Of a DNA stretch of 64,000 nucleotides, positions 18,600 to 27,537 are shown in pieces. Within the stretch, counting starts at the first letter, position 1. Each line of letters begins with the position of its first letter. The stretch covers positions 427,573-491,572 of the forward strand of contig JAFFTF010000001.1 in the NCBI GenBank assembly GCA_022803075.1, given 5' to 3'. The translations under genes were made by a program, and so were the position numbers. The notes beneath the pieces are model-generated. The model worked only from the letters and a program-made list of their open reading frames with translations, did no database searches and had not been told where the DNA came from. This DNA is from Micrococcales bacterium 31B. Its GTDB lineage: Bacteria; Actinomycetota; Actinomycetes; Actinomycetales; Dermabacteraceae.

Positions 18600-19175
18600 T
18601 TGGCTGTCTTCAAACGACGGTGGGTCCAGCGGGTGCTGGTATCCGCCGTCGTTTGTGTTTTGCTCGCGGTGCTGGGCCTGCGCTTGTTCGTGGTGACCCC
18701 CTTTGTGGTGCCCAGCGCGTCGATGCAGCCGCTGCTGGTTCCGGGGGACCGCCTGCTCGTGTACACCGTGGGTTCGGAGTCGGTGCAGCGCGGGGAGGTC
18801 ATCGTGTTCGATGGCCGCGACTCCTTCGCCCCGTATAAGGGCGGAGAGCATTACTTCGTCAAGCGGGTGATCGGCGTCGCCGGAGACCGGGTGACCTGCT
18901 GCGGGGCGGACGGGCGGCTGCTCATCAATGGGGTGCCGCTCGACGAGCCCTATCTCGGGCGCGCCATCACGGCGGCCAACCCGGCCAGCGGCACGAAGTT
19001 CGACGTTCAGGTGCCCGAGGGGCGACTGTGGTTGTTGGGTGACAACCGCACGAACAGCGAGGATTCGCGCGCGTATTTGGGCGCCCCCGGCGGGGGATTC
19101 GTGGCCGTCGAGCGGGTGACGGGCGACGCGCGGGCCGTGTATTGGCCGCGTGACCGCGCGCGCTGGCTGCCGTAG
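18600..19175 (+). CDS. lepB: Signal peptidase I (first copy, normal size)
   Basis: Type I signal peptidase that removes signal peptides on the outer face of the membrane. 191 residues: short basic N-terminus, one transmembrane helix (about residues 12-31), catalytic Ser41 (PSASMQP) and catalytic Lys88 (YFVKRVIGVAGD), and the conserved box WLLGDNRTNSEDSR. The start is a TTG directly after rplS with no good ribosome binding site, so initiation is uncertain; an in-frame GTG eleven codons on would leave almost no cytoplasmic tail. It is followed by a second, giant LepB gene. Confidence 0.92.
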   Translation: MAVFKRRWVQRVLVSAVVCVLLAVLGLRLFVVTPFVVPSASMQPLLVPGDRLLVYTVGSESVQRGEVIVFDGRDSFAPYKGGEHYFVKRVIGVAGDRVTCCGADGRLLINGVPLDEPYLGRAITAANPASGTKFDVQVPEGRLWLLGDNRTNSEDSRAYLGAPGGGFVAVERVTGDARAVYWPRDRARWLP

Positions 19176-19297
19176 CGCGGCGGGCGGCGTCGCGCATGGC
19201 GGATGGGCGGCGGATGGGTGGCGCGGACTTCGGCGCGAAAACCCACTGCAAATGTGTGAGCATAGAAGGGTCCCCAAGACGGTGAAAAGGCAGGCCA

Positions 19298-21886
19298 GTG
19301 GACCACGAGACGCCGGGTACCACCAGCTCGGGCGCTAGCGACGCGCCCAGCGGTGATGCTGTCGCGCCCGTTTCGGGGGTGCGCACCGTCGTGTCGGACG
19401 CCGAGGTGGCCGGGCCCCCGGGCGGCCGTCGGCAGCGCCGGGCCGCGGAGCGCGGTCGGGGCGAGATCCACCTCGGTCACATTGAAACTTTTGACGATGA
19501 GCCGCTCGCGCGCAAGGCCGCCGCCCAGCGGGGAGTGTGGGGCGCGGTCGCGCGCTGGTTTGGCTCGGGCACTCCCGAGGTGGTCGACGAGTCGGACGCC
19601 TCGCTCAGGTCACGGTCGATCTTCGCCCCCGAGGTGGGGGCTCCCGGCGACGTTCGCGCGGGTCACACCGGCGATGCGGGCGACGCCGGAAGGTCGGTGG
19701 ATGTCGGCGCGGCGTACGATGTCGCGAGCCGACTGGAGGAGCGCACCAGGCGACTACGCGCCTTGCCGCGGGCAACGGCGGTTGCGTCGCCTGTCGAGAC
19801 GCCTGTCGAGACGACTGGGGTTGAGGCGCCGGAGGTTGAGGCGCCGGTTGCGGAGGCGGAGGATGAGGCGCCGGTTGCGGAGGCGACCGTCGATTTCGCC
19901 GTGGAGCCCGCGGTGGTCGAGGTGGAGGCACCCGGGGTGGTCGAGGTGCAGCCCGTCGAGGTGGATGCACCCGAAGTGGGTGCGGTGCAGCCCGTCGAAG
20001 TGGATGCACCTGAGGCCACGACTTCGCGGCTAGATTCGCCACCTGCGGAGCCAGACGCCGAGACCAGCATCGCCCCCCGAAGCCATGGTCGTCGCGCCCG
20101 ACGCACCGACTTTGGGGGTACTCCCGAACCCGAACCGCTCATTGAGCCCGCCGACTCGCCCGAGGCGGCCCCTCCGGTCGAGCACGTTGCGCCTGCCGAG
20201 ACTGTTGCCGCCGTCGACACCGTCGCTGCTGACACCGTCGCGCCCGGCGACACCGTCACTGCCGACACTGTTGCCCCCGCCGACACCGTCGCGCCCGCCG
20301 AAACCGTCGCGCCCGACACTGTTAGCTCCGTCGAAACCGTCGCTGCCGACCCGCCAGCGGTGCCCGCGGTGCCAACGCGCCCCGGGGCGTCCACCCTCAG
20401 CACCTCGACCGCGGCGCCCCCGACCGCCGTGCCCCCGCGCGACGGCGCGCCCCTGTACCGCGAGGGCATCGCGTACGGCACGCTAGCGCTGCGACCGGAG
20501 ATGCTGGGCCTTCTGCGTGCCGCGAACGAGGTGGGCACCACCGCAGAGATAAATGACTTGGTGCCGGCCACCCGCAATCTCGAGGGGCTCGCCGACCAAC
20601 GCCGTGCGCGCAGGGCCGCAGCCGCGAGCGGCGATGCCCGCGATCATCACGCCCTGGCCGCGACCGTGCTTCCCGCCACCCGCCGTGCCCGGATTCGTCT
20701 CGAACGCGAACTTGAAGCGGCCCGCCAGGCACATGAACGGGCAGACCGACAGGTTGACGATCAGTTGACCCGCGTGGACAGCGTCGTCGAGACGCTCGAC
20801 GCACCCGTGCTCGATGGCGCCCGTGCCCCCGCCGACGGGAGAGCCCCCGCCGATAGGTCCGACACGGCGAAGCGGGCCGCCGAGCGTCGCCGCGCCGCTG
20901 CCCCCCAGGTGCGTCGCCGATTCGAGTTTGGACGACAGCTCGCGGAGATCGCCGCGGTGGTCGTCGTGGGCATCGTTCTCTCGATGCTGGCCAAGGCCTT
21001 CGTCGTGCAGTCGTTCACTATTCCCTCGCAGTCCATGGAGAACACGCTCGCCATTGGCGACCGCATCGTCGTCTCGAAGTTCACGCCCCGCTTCTTCGAC
21101 CTGAAGCGTGGTGAGGTCGTCGTCTTCAGAGACGTCGACGGCTGGGAGGAACACGCACGGCAATCGGGCCCCACGACCACAACGACTCCCGCGCCCACGG
21201 GCATCGCCGGTTTCCTCAATTGGGCGGGGCAGCAGATCGGCGTCGTGCCCGAAACCGACACCACCTACATCATCAAGCGCATCATTGGCCTACCGGGAGA
21301 CACCGTCGAATGCTGCACCGCGAGCGGAGCAACCGTCGTCAACGGCACCGCGGTCGACGAGTCGTTCCTCAAGCCCGGCACCATCAAAGACCAGGTCTAT
21401 TTCAAGGTCACGGTGGAGCCCGGGCATGTCTGGGTCGAGGGCGACAATCGGGGCGAATCCTTCGACTCGCGCTTCAATCAGGAGTGGACCGGAGGCGGGC
21501 AGGTCGAGATTTCCAACGTCGTCGGCCTCGCGAAGTGGATCATCTACCCGACCAGCAATTTTGGCTCGATAGACGATCAACGCACGGCGTTCAGCGCGAT
21601 CCTTGCACCCGGCGCGAACCCGCAACCCGAGACTGTGCTGACCGAGGCTCCACCAGACCCGCAGGACTCGGCCGTGGGGCAGAACGCAGAGGAGCCCACG
21701 CTAGGTGCGACGCCCTCGTCGAGCGCAACCTCGACAAGCGCGACGACCTCGACGGGGCCGCCGAATCCCGACGCGACGCCCACGCCCACCCCCAGCTCTG
21801 TCACTCCCTCGGCGCCACGCACCACCGCCATCATCGTGCCGCCCGCCTCGGTGGTTCCGCTCACGCTGCCGCCGAACACCGGCTAG
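19298..21886 (+). CDS. lepB: Signal peptidase I, giant form with 540-residue cytoplasmic extension
   Basis: Type I signal peptidase, 862 residues against about 190-300 usual. The catalytic part is C-terminal: transmembrane helix about residues 548-570 (AEIAAVVVVGIVLSMLAKAF), catalytic Ser579 (PSQSMENT), Lys660 (IIKRIIGLPGD) and box VEGDNRGESFDSR. Before it lie about 540 residues of low complexity: basic N-terminus, Val/Glu/Pro repeats (VEVDAPE), Asp-Thr-Val-Ala repeats around 20200-20345, then an Arg/Ala-rich, probably helical part. A Ser/Thr/Pro-rich tail of about 95 residues follows the protease domain. By LepB topology the extension is cytoplasmic and the tail outside. GTG start with AAAAGG upstream. 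Frame and codon use stay uniform throughout, so this is not a frameshift artefact. Confidence 0.9.
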   Translation: MDHETPGTTSSGASDAPSGDAVAPVSGVRTVVSDAEVAGPPGGRRQRRAAERGRGEIHLGHIETFDDEPLARKAAAQRGVWGAVARWFGSGTPEVVDESDASLRSRSIFAPEVGAPGDVRAGHTGDAGDAGRSVDVGAAYDVASRLEERTRRLRALPRATAVASPVETPVETTGVEAPEVEAPVAEAEDEAPVAEATVDFAVEPAVVEVEAPGVVEVQPVEVDAPEVGAVQPVEVDAPEATTSRLDSPPAEPDAETSIAPRSHGRRARRTDFGGTPEPEPLIEPADSPEAAPPVEHVAPAETVAAVDTVAADTVAPGDTVTADTVAPADTVAPAETVAPDTVSSVETVAADPPAVPAVPTRPGASTLSTSTAAPPTAVPPRDGAPLYREGIAYGTLALRPEMLGLLRAANEVGTTAEINDLVPATRNLEGLADQRRARRAAAASGDARDHHALAATVLPATRRARIRLERELEAARQAHERADRQVDDQLTRVDSVVETLDAPVLDGARAPADGRAPADRSDTAKRAAERRRAAAPQVRRRFEFGRQLAEIAAVVVVGIVLSMLAKAFVVQSFTIPSQSMENTLAIGDRIVVSKFTPRFFDLKRGEVVVFRDVDGWEEHARQSGPTTTTTPAPTGIAGFLNWAGQQIGVVPETDTTYIIKRIIGLPGDTVECCTASGATVVNGTAVDESFLKPGTIKDQVYFKVTVEPGHVWVEGDNRGESFDSRFNQEWTGGGQVEISNVVGLAKWIIYPTSNFGSIDDQRTAFSAILAPGANPQPETVLTEAPPDPQDSAVGQNAEEPTLGATPSSSATSTSATTSTGPPNPDATPTPTPSSVTPSAPRTTAIIVPPASVVPLTLPPNTG

Positions 21887-21905
21887 GTGAGTGACCAGCA
21901 CGGCC

Positions 21906-21911
21906 TACACT
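21906..21911 (+). promoter_or_regulatory. -10 element TACACT of a probable leaderless rnhB promoter
   Basis: TACACT ends six bases before the ATG at 21918, in the 31 bases after lepB. No ribosome binding site precedes this ATG. The same spacing is seen at ndk. Confidence 0.5.
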
Positions 21912-21917
21912 GAAGCC

Positions 21918-22631
21918 ATGTCGCAGCCGCACGCCGAACTCGAAAGTGAACTGCTGGGGGCGGTGCGCGAGCCCGACGCCCAGGTCAACTCGACCGTGGA
22001 GCCCCTCGTCATCGGCCTCGACGAGGTGGGGCGCGGCGCGCTCGCGGGGCCCGTCGTCGTGGGGGCCTGCGCCGTCAGCCGCACTACGCTTGCGGTGCCC
22101 GCACCCCAGGGGCTGAACGATTCGAAGCTCGTGAGCGAGTTGACCCGCGAATGGCTCGAACCCGAGATCCACGCGTGGAGCGTGGCCGCCGCCGTGGGGG
22201 TCGCCGAGGCGCACGAGATTGACGCCTGGGGCATCATCGCGGCCCTGCGCCTCGCGGGGGAACGCGCCCTGGGCAGGCTCGCGCAGTCGGGCCACGCGGC
22301 ATCCGCCATTATCTTGGATGGCAAGCACAATTGGTTGCATGCGCCGCGCGACTTGTTTGCCCCGGAGCCCGCCTACGATACCGACCAGATTCCCGTCACG
22401 ATGCGCATCAAGGCAGATCAGACGTGTGTGAGCGTCGCTGCGGCGAGCATCGTTGCGAAGGTGTGGCGAGATCGAGAGATGCAACGCCTTGCGGCGCTCC
22501 CGGAGTTTGCCGAGTACGGTTTCGCGGGCCACAAGGGCTACGGAGCGGCGACTCACCTCGAGGCGCTGCGACGACTCGGGCCCACCACCCAGCACCGGCG
22601 CTCGTGGAACCTGCCCACCCCGACCGCGTGA
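21918..22631 (+). CDS. rnhB: Ribonuclease HII
   Basis: Removes RNA from RNA-DNA hybrids, including single ribonucleotides in DNA. 237 residues with the acidic active site: GLDEVGRGALAGPVVVGA (Asp and Glu), ILDGKHN (Asp) and KADQTCVSVAAASIVAKV (Asp). ATG 21918 is preferred because it lies at leaderless spacing behind TACACT; a GTG at 21891, five bases after the lepB stop, would add nine residues and is the alternative. Confidence 0.95.
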   Translation: MSQPHAELESELLGAVREPDAQVNSTVEPLVIGLDEVGRGALAGPVVVGACAVSRTTLAVPAPQGLNDSKLVSELTREWLEPEIHAWSVAAAVGVAEAHEIDAWGIIAALRLAGERALGRLAQSGHAASAIILDGKHNWLHAPRDLFAPEPAYDTDQIPVTMRIKADQTCVSVAAASIVAKVWRDREMQRLAALPEFAEYGFAGHKGYGAATHLEALRRLGPTTQHRRSWNLPTPTA

Positions 22632-22715
22632 GTCATATCGCGGTGACCCTCGTGAGCGTCGCAGCTGCGTGGCGTGGCGTAGTCTTAGGGGGTTCACCTA
22701 GCCGGATGAGAATTG

Positions 22716-23033
22716 ATGAGCGCTGAAGATTTAGAAAACTACGAGACGGAACAAGAGCTCGCGCTGTATCGCGAGTACCGCGACGTGGTTCCTCTGTTTA
22801 GTTATGTGGTCGAGACCGAGCGCCGCTTTTATCTCGCGAATGGCGTCGACCTGAAGGTTCACAACGTCGGCAGCGAGGTCTTTTTCGAACTCACACTGCA
22901 AGACGCCTGGGTGTGGGACACCTACCGCAATGCGCGGTTCGTGCGTAACGTGCGCGTGCTCACCTATAAAGACGTGAATATCGAAGAGATCGCGAAGAGC
23001 GATCTGCAGTTGCCCGAGGGCGGGCTGAACTAG
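22716..23033 (+). CDS. DUF2469 family protein
   Basis: 105-residue cytoplasmic protein of a family restricted to actinobacteria and conserved after rnhB; its function is not established. The sequence starts MSAEDLENYETEQELALYREYRD and carries the conserved FYLANGVDLKV and DAWVWDTYR. The ATG has GGATGAG seven bases upstream. The context between rnhB and yraN suggests a nucleic-acid or replication link, but this is only positional. Confidence 0.92.
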   Translation: MSAEDLENYETEQELALYREYRDVVPLFSYVVETERRFYLANGVDLKVHNVGSEVFFELTLQDAWVWDTYRNARFVRNVRVLTYKDVNIEEIAKSDLQLPEGGLN

Positions 23034-23083
23034 CCGCGCGGGTCAGGTCGGGTTGGACGCCGCGGGCCGCGTTGGGTCGGCTG

Positions 23084-23614
23084 CTAGCGTTCCAGCGGGG
23101 TGGCGCCGCGATGCTTTGCCGTGAGCGCGACGTACCTGACCGCATTCTGCCGGCAGCCCTCAACCTCGTCGGCGGTGAGTTCGCGGCGAACCTTGCCGGG
23201 CACCCCGGCCACCAGCGACCGCGGTGGAACCACGGTGCCCTCAAGGATCAAGGCGTTGGCCGCGATCAAGGAGCCCTCCCCGATCACGGCCCCGTTCAGC
23301 ACCGTCGCGTTCATGCCGATCAGGGCGCCGTCGCCGATGGTGCAGCCGTGTAGGACAGCGCTGTGCCCGACGCTTACGTCGTCGCCGACGCGCGCGGGAA
23401 ACCCCGGATCGGCGTGGATCACCGCGTTGTCTTGCAGGTTGCTGCCGCGCCCGACGCTGATGTCTTCGGTGTCGGCGCGGATCACGGCGCCGTAGAAGAT
23501 GCCGGTCTCGGGGCCGACCGTGGCGCGGCCGATAACGGTCGCGGTGGGGGCCACCCATGCGGTGTCGTCGATGCGGGGTGAGTGGCCGTCGAGGCTCACA
23601 AGGTTTGGTGACAC
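23084..23614 (-). CDS. Gamma-carbonic anhydrase / transferase hexapeptide-repeat protein
   Basis: Left-handed beta-helix protein of the gamma-carbonic anhydrase-like family (YrdA/PaaY type), 176 residues. Hexapeptide repeats run from ATVIGRATVGPETGI through IGDGALIGMNATVLNGAVIG. The likely zinc-ligand His residues are in NAVIHADPGF, VSVGHSAVLHGC. The GTG at 23614 has AAAGGA upstream; an ATG at 23755 would add 47 unconserved residues. It is the only minus-strand gene in this block. Whether it hydrates CO2 or has lost the activity cannot be told. Confidence 0.88.
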   Translation of the reverse strand: MSPNLVSLDGHSPRIDDTAWVAPTATVIGRATVGPETGIFYGAVIRADTEDISVGRGSNLQDNAVIHADPGFPARVGDDVSVGHSAVLHGCTIGDGALIGMNATVLNGAVIGEGSLIAANALILEGTVVPPRSLVAGVPGKVRRELTADEVEGCRQNAVRYVALTAKHRGATPLER

Positions 23615-23910
23615 GGGGGATCCTTTGCTCGGTGGTTGCTCGTGGGGGCACTGGGGCTGGTGGCGAGCACTGTGTTGGGCTCGTCTGAATTGCCACTGTA
23701 CTGGCCTGTGGGTGCGCTCGCGAGCATCCGCGAACGTCGGTGACCCGCGCCTCACCCGCTCCCCACCAGATCTCTGTCCGCACTCTGCCCGCGACGACTC
23801 GCTACCCGCGGGCCCACTCCGACGCGCGACTCGCCACCCTCCCCACCGCCGCGCGGGCGTCGGCCCCTGCGCGTGCCCCCGGTCGCGATGCTCGTCGCGG
23901 AGGTAAGCAC
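23615..23910. other. Divergent gap between the hexapeptide-repeat gene and yraN
   Basis: About 296 bases. Open frames run through it but lack ribosome binding sites and conserved sequence. No hairpin or repeat of note was found. Confidence 0.4.
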
Positions 23911-24384
23911 ATGAACAGTCAATCCAAGCAGCGTGAAACCCGTGAGGGCGCGCCGCCGACCGACCCGCGCCGCATCATCGGAGCCCTCGGCGAAGAACTC
24001 GCCGCCCAATTACTGTGGCGGCGCGGGTGGGACATTCTCGAGCGCAACTGGCGCACCGCCCGCGGGGAGATCGACCTGATCGTGCGCCGTCGCACCACCA
24101 TCGCGGCCGTCGAGGTCAAGACGAGGCGCACGCATGACTTCGGGCATCCGAGCGAGGCCGTCACGGCCGTGAAACTCCAGCGGCTGCGCCAACTGGTCTC
24201 CGCGTGGGCGCACGAGCGTCAACCCCCGCACGTCGACACCCTGCGCGTCGATGTGGTGGCCGTGACCTGGTCTCCGCAGCGCACCCTCGCCGAGCTCGAA
24301 CACCTTGCCACCACCCAGGCCGTTGCGCAGGGCGTGGCGCCGGCGGGCCTCACGCTCGAACACATTGAGGGGGCCTGGCGATGA
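23911..24384 (+). CDS. YraN/UPF0102 family putative nuclease
   Basis: 157-residue protein of the YraN family, which has a restriction-endonuclease-like fold (predicted Holliday-junction-resolvase-like); its biochemical role is unsettled. Conserved residues are visible: GALGEELAAQLL, GWDILERNWR, RGEIDLIVRR (acidic motif) and VEVKTRR (ExK). The start has a perfect GGAGGT, seven bases before ATG 23911. The stop overlaps comM by four bases (ATGA), so yraN, comM and dprA form an operon. Confidence 0.93.
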   Translation: MNSQSKQRETREGAPPTDPRRIIGALGEELAAQLLWRRGWDILERNWRTARGEIDLIVRRRTTIAAVEVKTRRTHDFGHPSEAVTAVKLQRLRQLVSAWAHERQPPHVDTLRVDVVAVTWSPQRTLAELEHLATTQAVAQGVAPAGLTLEHIEGAWR

Positions 24385-26027
24385 GCATCGGGCGCACGAG
24401 CGGAATTTCGCTCATTGGCCTGCGCGGCGAGCTGGTCGAGGTGGAGGCCGACATTTCGTCGGGCCTGCCCGCGTTCAGTCTGGTGGGGTTGCCCGACTCC
24501 TCCCTCTTGCAAGCGCGCGAGCGTGTGCGGTCGGCGTGCTCGAACTCGGGGGTGCCGGTGCCGCAGCGGCGCATTACCGTGAACCTGTCGCCCGCGAGTC
24601 TGCCTAAGCGCGGTTCGAGCTTCGATGTGTCGATCGCATTGGCGGTGCTGGCCGCGGCCGACCTGGTGAGCGCGCGTCACCTCGAGCCGTGGATGCTGCT
24701 GGGAGAGCTCGGTCTCGACGGGGCGATTCGCCCCCTGCGCGGGATCCTGCCTGCGGTGTTGGCCGCTCGCGAGCACGGGTTTCGCCGCGTGTTGGTGCCC
24801 GCGGCGAATCTTGTGGAGGCCGCGCTCGTGTCGGGCCTCGAGGTGGCCTCGGCGGCGCACCTTGGCGAGGTGATTGAGCGTTTTGGCGGACGCCCCGGGA
24901 GCCGGGTTGGCCCTCCAGCGGGCCCGCGCTCCGGTGGCGGGCACCAGTCGGCAGGCGACGACGGGCCGAAGGCCGGTGCCAACGGGCCGCCGGCCGAGAG
25001 AGGTGACCCTGCCAGCGGGGGCGCCGCGGCGTCCGGCCCCCACACCCTTGGAGTGCGACCCGCGCCCAGAGCGCACGACCTCGACATGGCCGACGTCGTG
25101 GGGCAAGACGTGCCTCGCTTCGCCCTCGAAGCGGCCGCGGCCGGCGGCCACCACATCTTGATGAAGGGACCGCCGGGCTCGGGCAAGACGATGCTCGCCG
25201 CGCGGCTCTGCGGGCTCTTGCCGAGCCTGCCCGAGAAGGCCGCGCTCGAAGTGACCGCGGTGCATTCGCTGAGCGGCACCTACGAGCCCGGCTCGGGCCT
25301 CATGACGCGCCCACCGTACGAGGATCCGCACCACACGGCGTCCCTCGCCGCGATTGTCGGGGGAGGCAATGGCATCCCTCAGCCAGGGGCCGCGAGCCGC
25401 GCCCACCGCGGAGTGCTGTTTCTCGACGAGGCACCCGAGTTTGCCCGCACCGTGCTCGATGGACTGCGCCAACCCCTCGAGAACGGCCAGCTCACGCTGC
25501 ACCGGGCCGCCGGAATCGCCGAATATCCGGCGCGGTTTCAGCTCGTCATGGCCGCGAATCCGTGCCCCTGTGGGCTCGCGAGCGCCACCGACTCGCTGTG
25601 CACGTGCTCGAGCCTCGACCAGCGGCGGTACGCCTCGAAGATCTCGGGGCCCATTCTCGACCGCATTGACGTGCGTATCACTGTGGCCAAGGTTGCGGCC
25701 AGCGAGATCCGTTCGGGGGAGGTGGGGGAGTCCACCGCCGTGATCGCGGCCCGCGTGCGAGACGCGAGGGCGCGGCAGGCGCGCAGGCTGGCCGGCACGC
25801 CCTGGACCACCAACGCCGAGGTGCCCGGCCGCTTTCTCCGTCACGACCTGCGGCTGCCGTCGGCGTCGCTGATCGACATCGACCGCGGCATCGAGACGGG
25901 GCGCCTCTCGCTGCGCGGCTACGATCGCGTGCTGCGGGTGGCGTGGTCGCTCGCAGACCTCGACGGCACCGAACAACCCACCCGACAGCACGTGAGCCAG
26001 GCGCTCACACTGCGCGAAGGAGCCTGA
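24381..26027 (+). CDS. comM: ComM/YifB family Mg-chelatase-like AAA ATPase
   Basis: AAA+ helicase family linked to branch migration during natural transformation. 548 residues: N-terminal ribosomal-protein-S5-like domain (LVEVEADISSGLPAFSLVGLPD), a Gly/Pro/Ala-rich linker at about residues 166-223 longer than usual, Walker A GPPGSGKTML near residue 265, Walker B VLFLDEAPEF, ANPCPCG with the zinc-type Cys cluster CGLASATDSLCTC, and a C-terminal helical domain. It overlaps yraN and is followed at once by dprA, its functional partner in DNA uptake and recombination. Confidence 0.95.
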   Translation: MSIGRTSGISLIGLRGELVEVEADISSGLPAFSLVGLPDSSLLQARERVRSACSNSGVPVPQRRITVNLSPASLPKRGSSFDVSIALAVLAAADLVSARHLEPWMLLGELGLDGAIRPLRGILPAVLAAREHGFRRVLVPAANLVEAALVSGLEVASAAHLGEVIERFGGRPGSRVGPPAGPRSGGGHQSAGDDGPKAGANGPPAERGDPASGGAAASGPHTLGVRPAPRAHDLDMADVVGQDVPRFALEAAAAGGHHILMKGPPGSGKTMLAARLCGLLPSLPEKAALEVTAVHSLSGTYEPGSGLMTRPPYEDPHHTASLAAIVGGGNGIPQPGAASRAHRGVLFLDEAPEFARTVLDGLRQPLENGQLTLHRAAGIAEYPARFQLVMAANPCPCGLASATDSLCTCSSLDQRRYASKISGPILDRIDVRITVAKVAASEIRSGEVGESTAVIAARVRDARARQARRLAGTPWTTNAEVPGRFLRHDLRLPSASLIDIDRGIETGRLSLRGYDRVLRVAWSLADLDGTEQPTRQHVSQALTLREGA

Positions 26028-26028
26028 C

Positions 26029-27432
26029 ATGCACCCGACCCCGCCCGAGACCGACCCGGCCCGCGTAGAACTGGCCAGCTCCACCAGCCCCACCGGCCCC
26101 ACCAGCCCCTCCAGCCCGGCCAGCCCCGCCGGCGCGTCCGGCCCGCTCCGCCGCGAACGCGAGGCTCGCTTGGTGTGGAACCATCTCGCCGAGGGCGAGG
26201 ACCCTCTGGCGTGGGTGCTGATCCACGCCCTCGGTGCCGCCGACGCGCTCTCCACCATCTCGCGGGGAGGCACGCAGCGAGGGGTGGCCGCCGTGCGTGC
26301 GGCCCTCGAAGCACACTGCGACAGCGAAGCCGCAGCCCGCGCCATCTCTGGTGCCCGCGACCTCGTGGAGGCCCGTGTCGAGAGGTGGGTGAATCGCGTC
26401 GCGCAGTTCGATGGGTCAGCCGTTCGACAGCACGCGGCGGCTTACGGGGCGCGGCTCGTGATCCCCACAGACCCCGGCTGGTCTCCGCTGCTCGACGACC
26501 TCGGCACGCGTGCCCCGCTCGCCCTGTGGGTCGTGGGCGACGCCGAACCGGCCGATGTCATGCGCTCGGTCGCCCTCGTGGGCTCGCGTGCCTCCACCCA
26601 CTACGGCGAGGCCGTGGCCCGCGACGTGGCGGTGGGACTGGTCGAGCGGGGCTGGTGCGTCGTGAGCGGCGGCGCCTACGGCATCGACGCGCAGGCGCAT
26701 CGCGGGGCGCTCGCGGCCATGCCCGGGGCGCACGACGCTGCCGTGCCCACGGTCGCGGTGCTCGCGGGCGGGGTTGACGTGCTCTACCCCCGCGGCAACT
26801 CCGAACTGCTGCGCAGGGTGGCCCGCCACGGGGCGCTGTTCTCGGAGACCCCGCTCGGCGGCGAACCCATGCGGCATCGCTTTCTCAAACGCAATCGCCT
26901 GATTGCGGCCCTCGCGGGCGCCACGGTGGTGGTCGAAGCGAGCCATCGCTCGGGCGCCCTCTCCACGGCGCGCCACGCGCTCGACCTGCTGCGCCCCCTG
27001 GGCGCCGTGCCCGGGCCGGTCACCTCGCTGGCGTCGGTGGGCTGCCACGGCCTGCTGCGGGAGGGCCGGGCTGTGTGCGTCACGAACGCCGCCGAGGTCA
27101 CCGAACTCGTGCAGTTGCAACCCGAGCTGCTGACGCGCGCCGAGGCCCTGGCGGCAGCGTCGGCGCAGGCCCCCGCGCGGGGCTCCGCGGCAGACCGCCC
27201 GTCGGTCTCGGCAGAGGCCGCCCGCGCCCGCTGGGACGCCCTCGACGACATCGAACTGCGCATCGTGGACCACCTCTCGTCGCGCACGTACGCGAAGGTG
27301 GGCCGACTCGCCGCAGCCACGGGACTTCGCGAGATCGATGTCGCGGCGGTGCTCGCGCGTCTCGAGATGCATGAACACGTGATTGCGCGCGACGGCGCGT
27401 ACCGCAGAGCCAGGTCGTTTGACCATTCGTGA
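26029..27432 (+). CDS. dprA: DNA-processing protein DprA
   Basis: Protects incoming single-stranded DNA and loads RecA in transformation. 467 residues, longer than the usual 290-380. A low-complexity N-terminus of three-residue repeats (SPTGPTSPSSPASPAG) precedes a helical region. The Rossmann-fold core has LVGSRASTHYGEAVARD, VSGGAYGIDAQAHRGAL, VLAGGVDVLYPRGN and NRLIAALAGATVVVEA. A C-terminal winged-helix (DprA_WH) completes it. The ATG lies one base after the comM stop with AAGGAG upstream. Confidence 0.95.
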   Translation: MHPTPPETDPARVELASSTSPTGPTSPSSPASPAGASGPLRREREARLVWNHLAEGEDPLAWVLIHALGAADALSTISRGGTQRGVAAVRAALEAHCDSEAAARAISGARDLVEARVERWVNRVAQFDGSAVRQHAAAYGARLVIPTDPGWSPLLDDLGTRAPLALWVVGDAEPADVMRSVALVGSRASTHYGEAVARDVAVGLVERGWCVVSGGAYGIDAQAHRGALAAMPGAHDAAVPTVAVLAGGVDVLYPRGNSELLRRVARHGALFSETPLGGEPMRHRFLKRNRLIAALAGATVVVEASHRSGALSTARHALDLLRPLGAVPGPVTSLASVGCHGLLREGRAVCVTNAAEVTELVQLQPELLTRAEALAAASAQAPARGSAADRPSVSAEAARARWDALDDIELRIVDHLSSRTYAKVGRLAAATGLREIDVAAVLARLEMHEHVIARDGAYRRARSFDHS

Positions 27433-27537
27433 CCTGCGTTGCACCCCGTCCACATTGCTTCCGGCCCCAGCGGGAGGCACCTCGACGCGCAAGAATGGGA
27501 CCCCTAGACAAGTTTTCGTGACACTCGAGGTGCGGGC

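Noticed and set aside
24219-26345. 708-residue minus-strand open frame
   Set aside because: It is antisense to yraN-comM-dprA, has no recognisable domain, and its start lacks a ribosome binding site.
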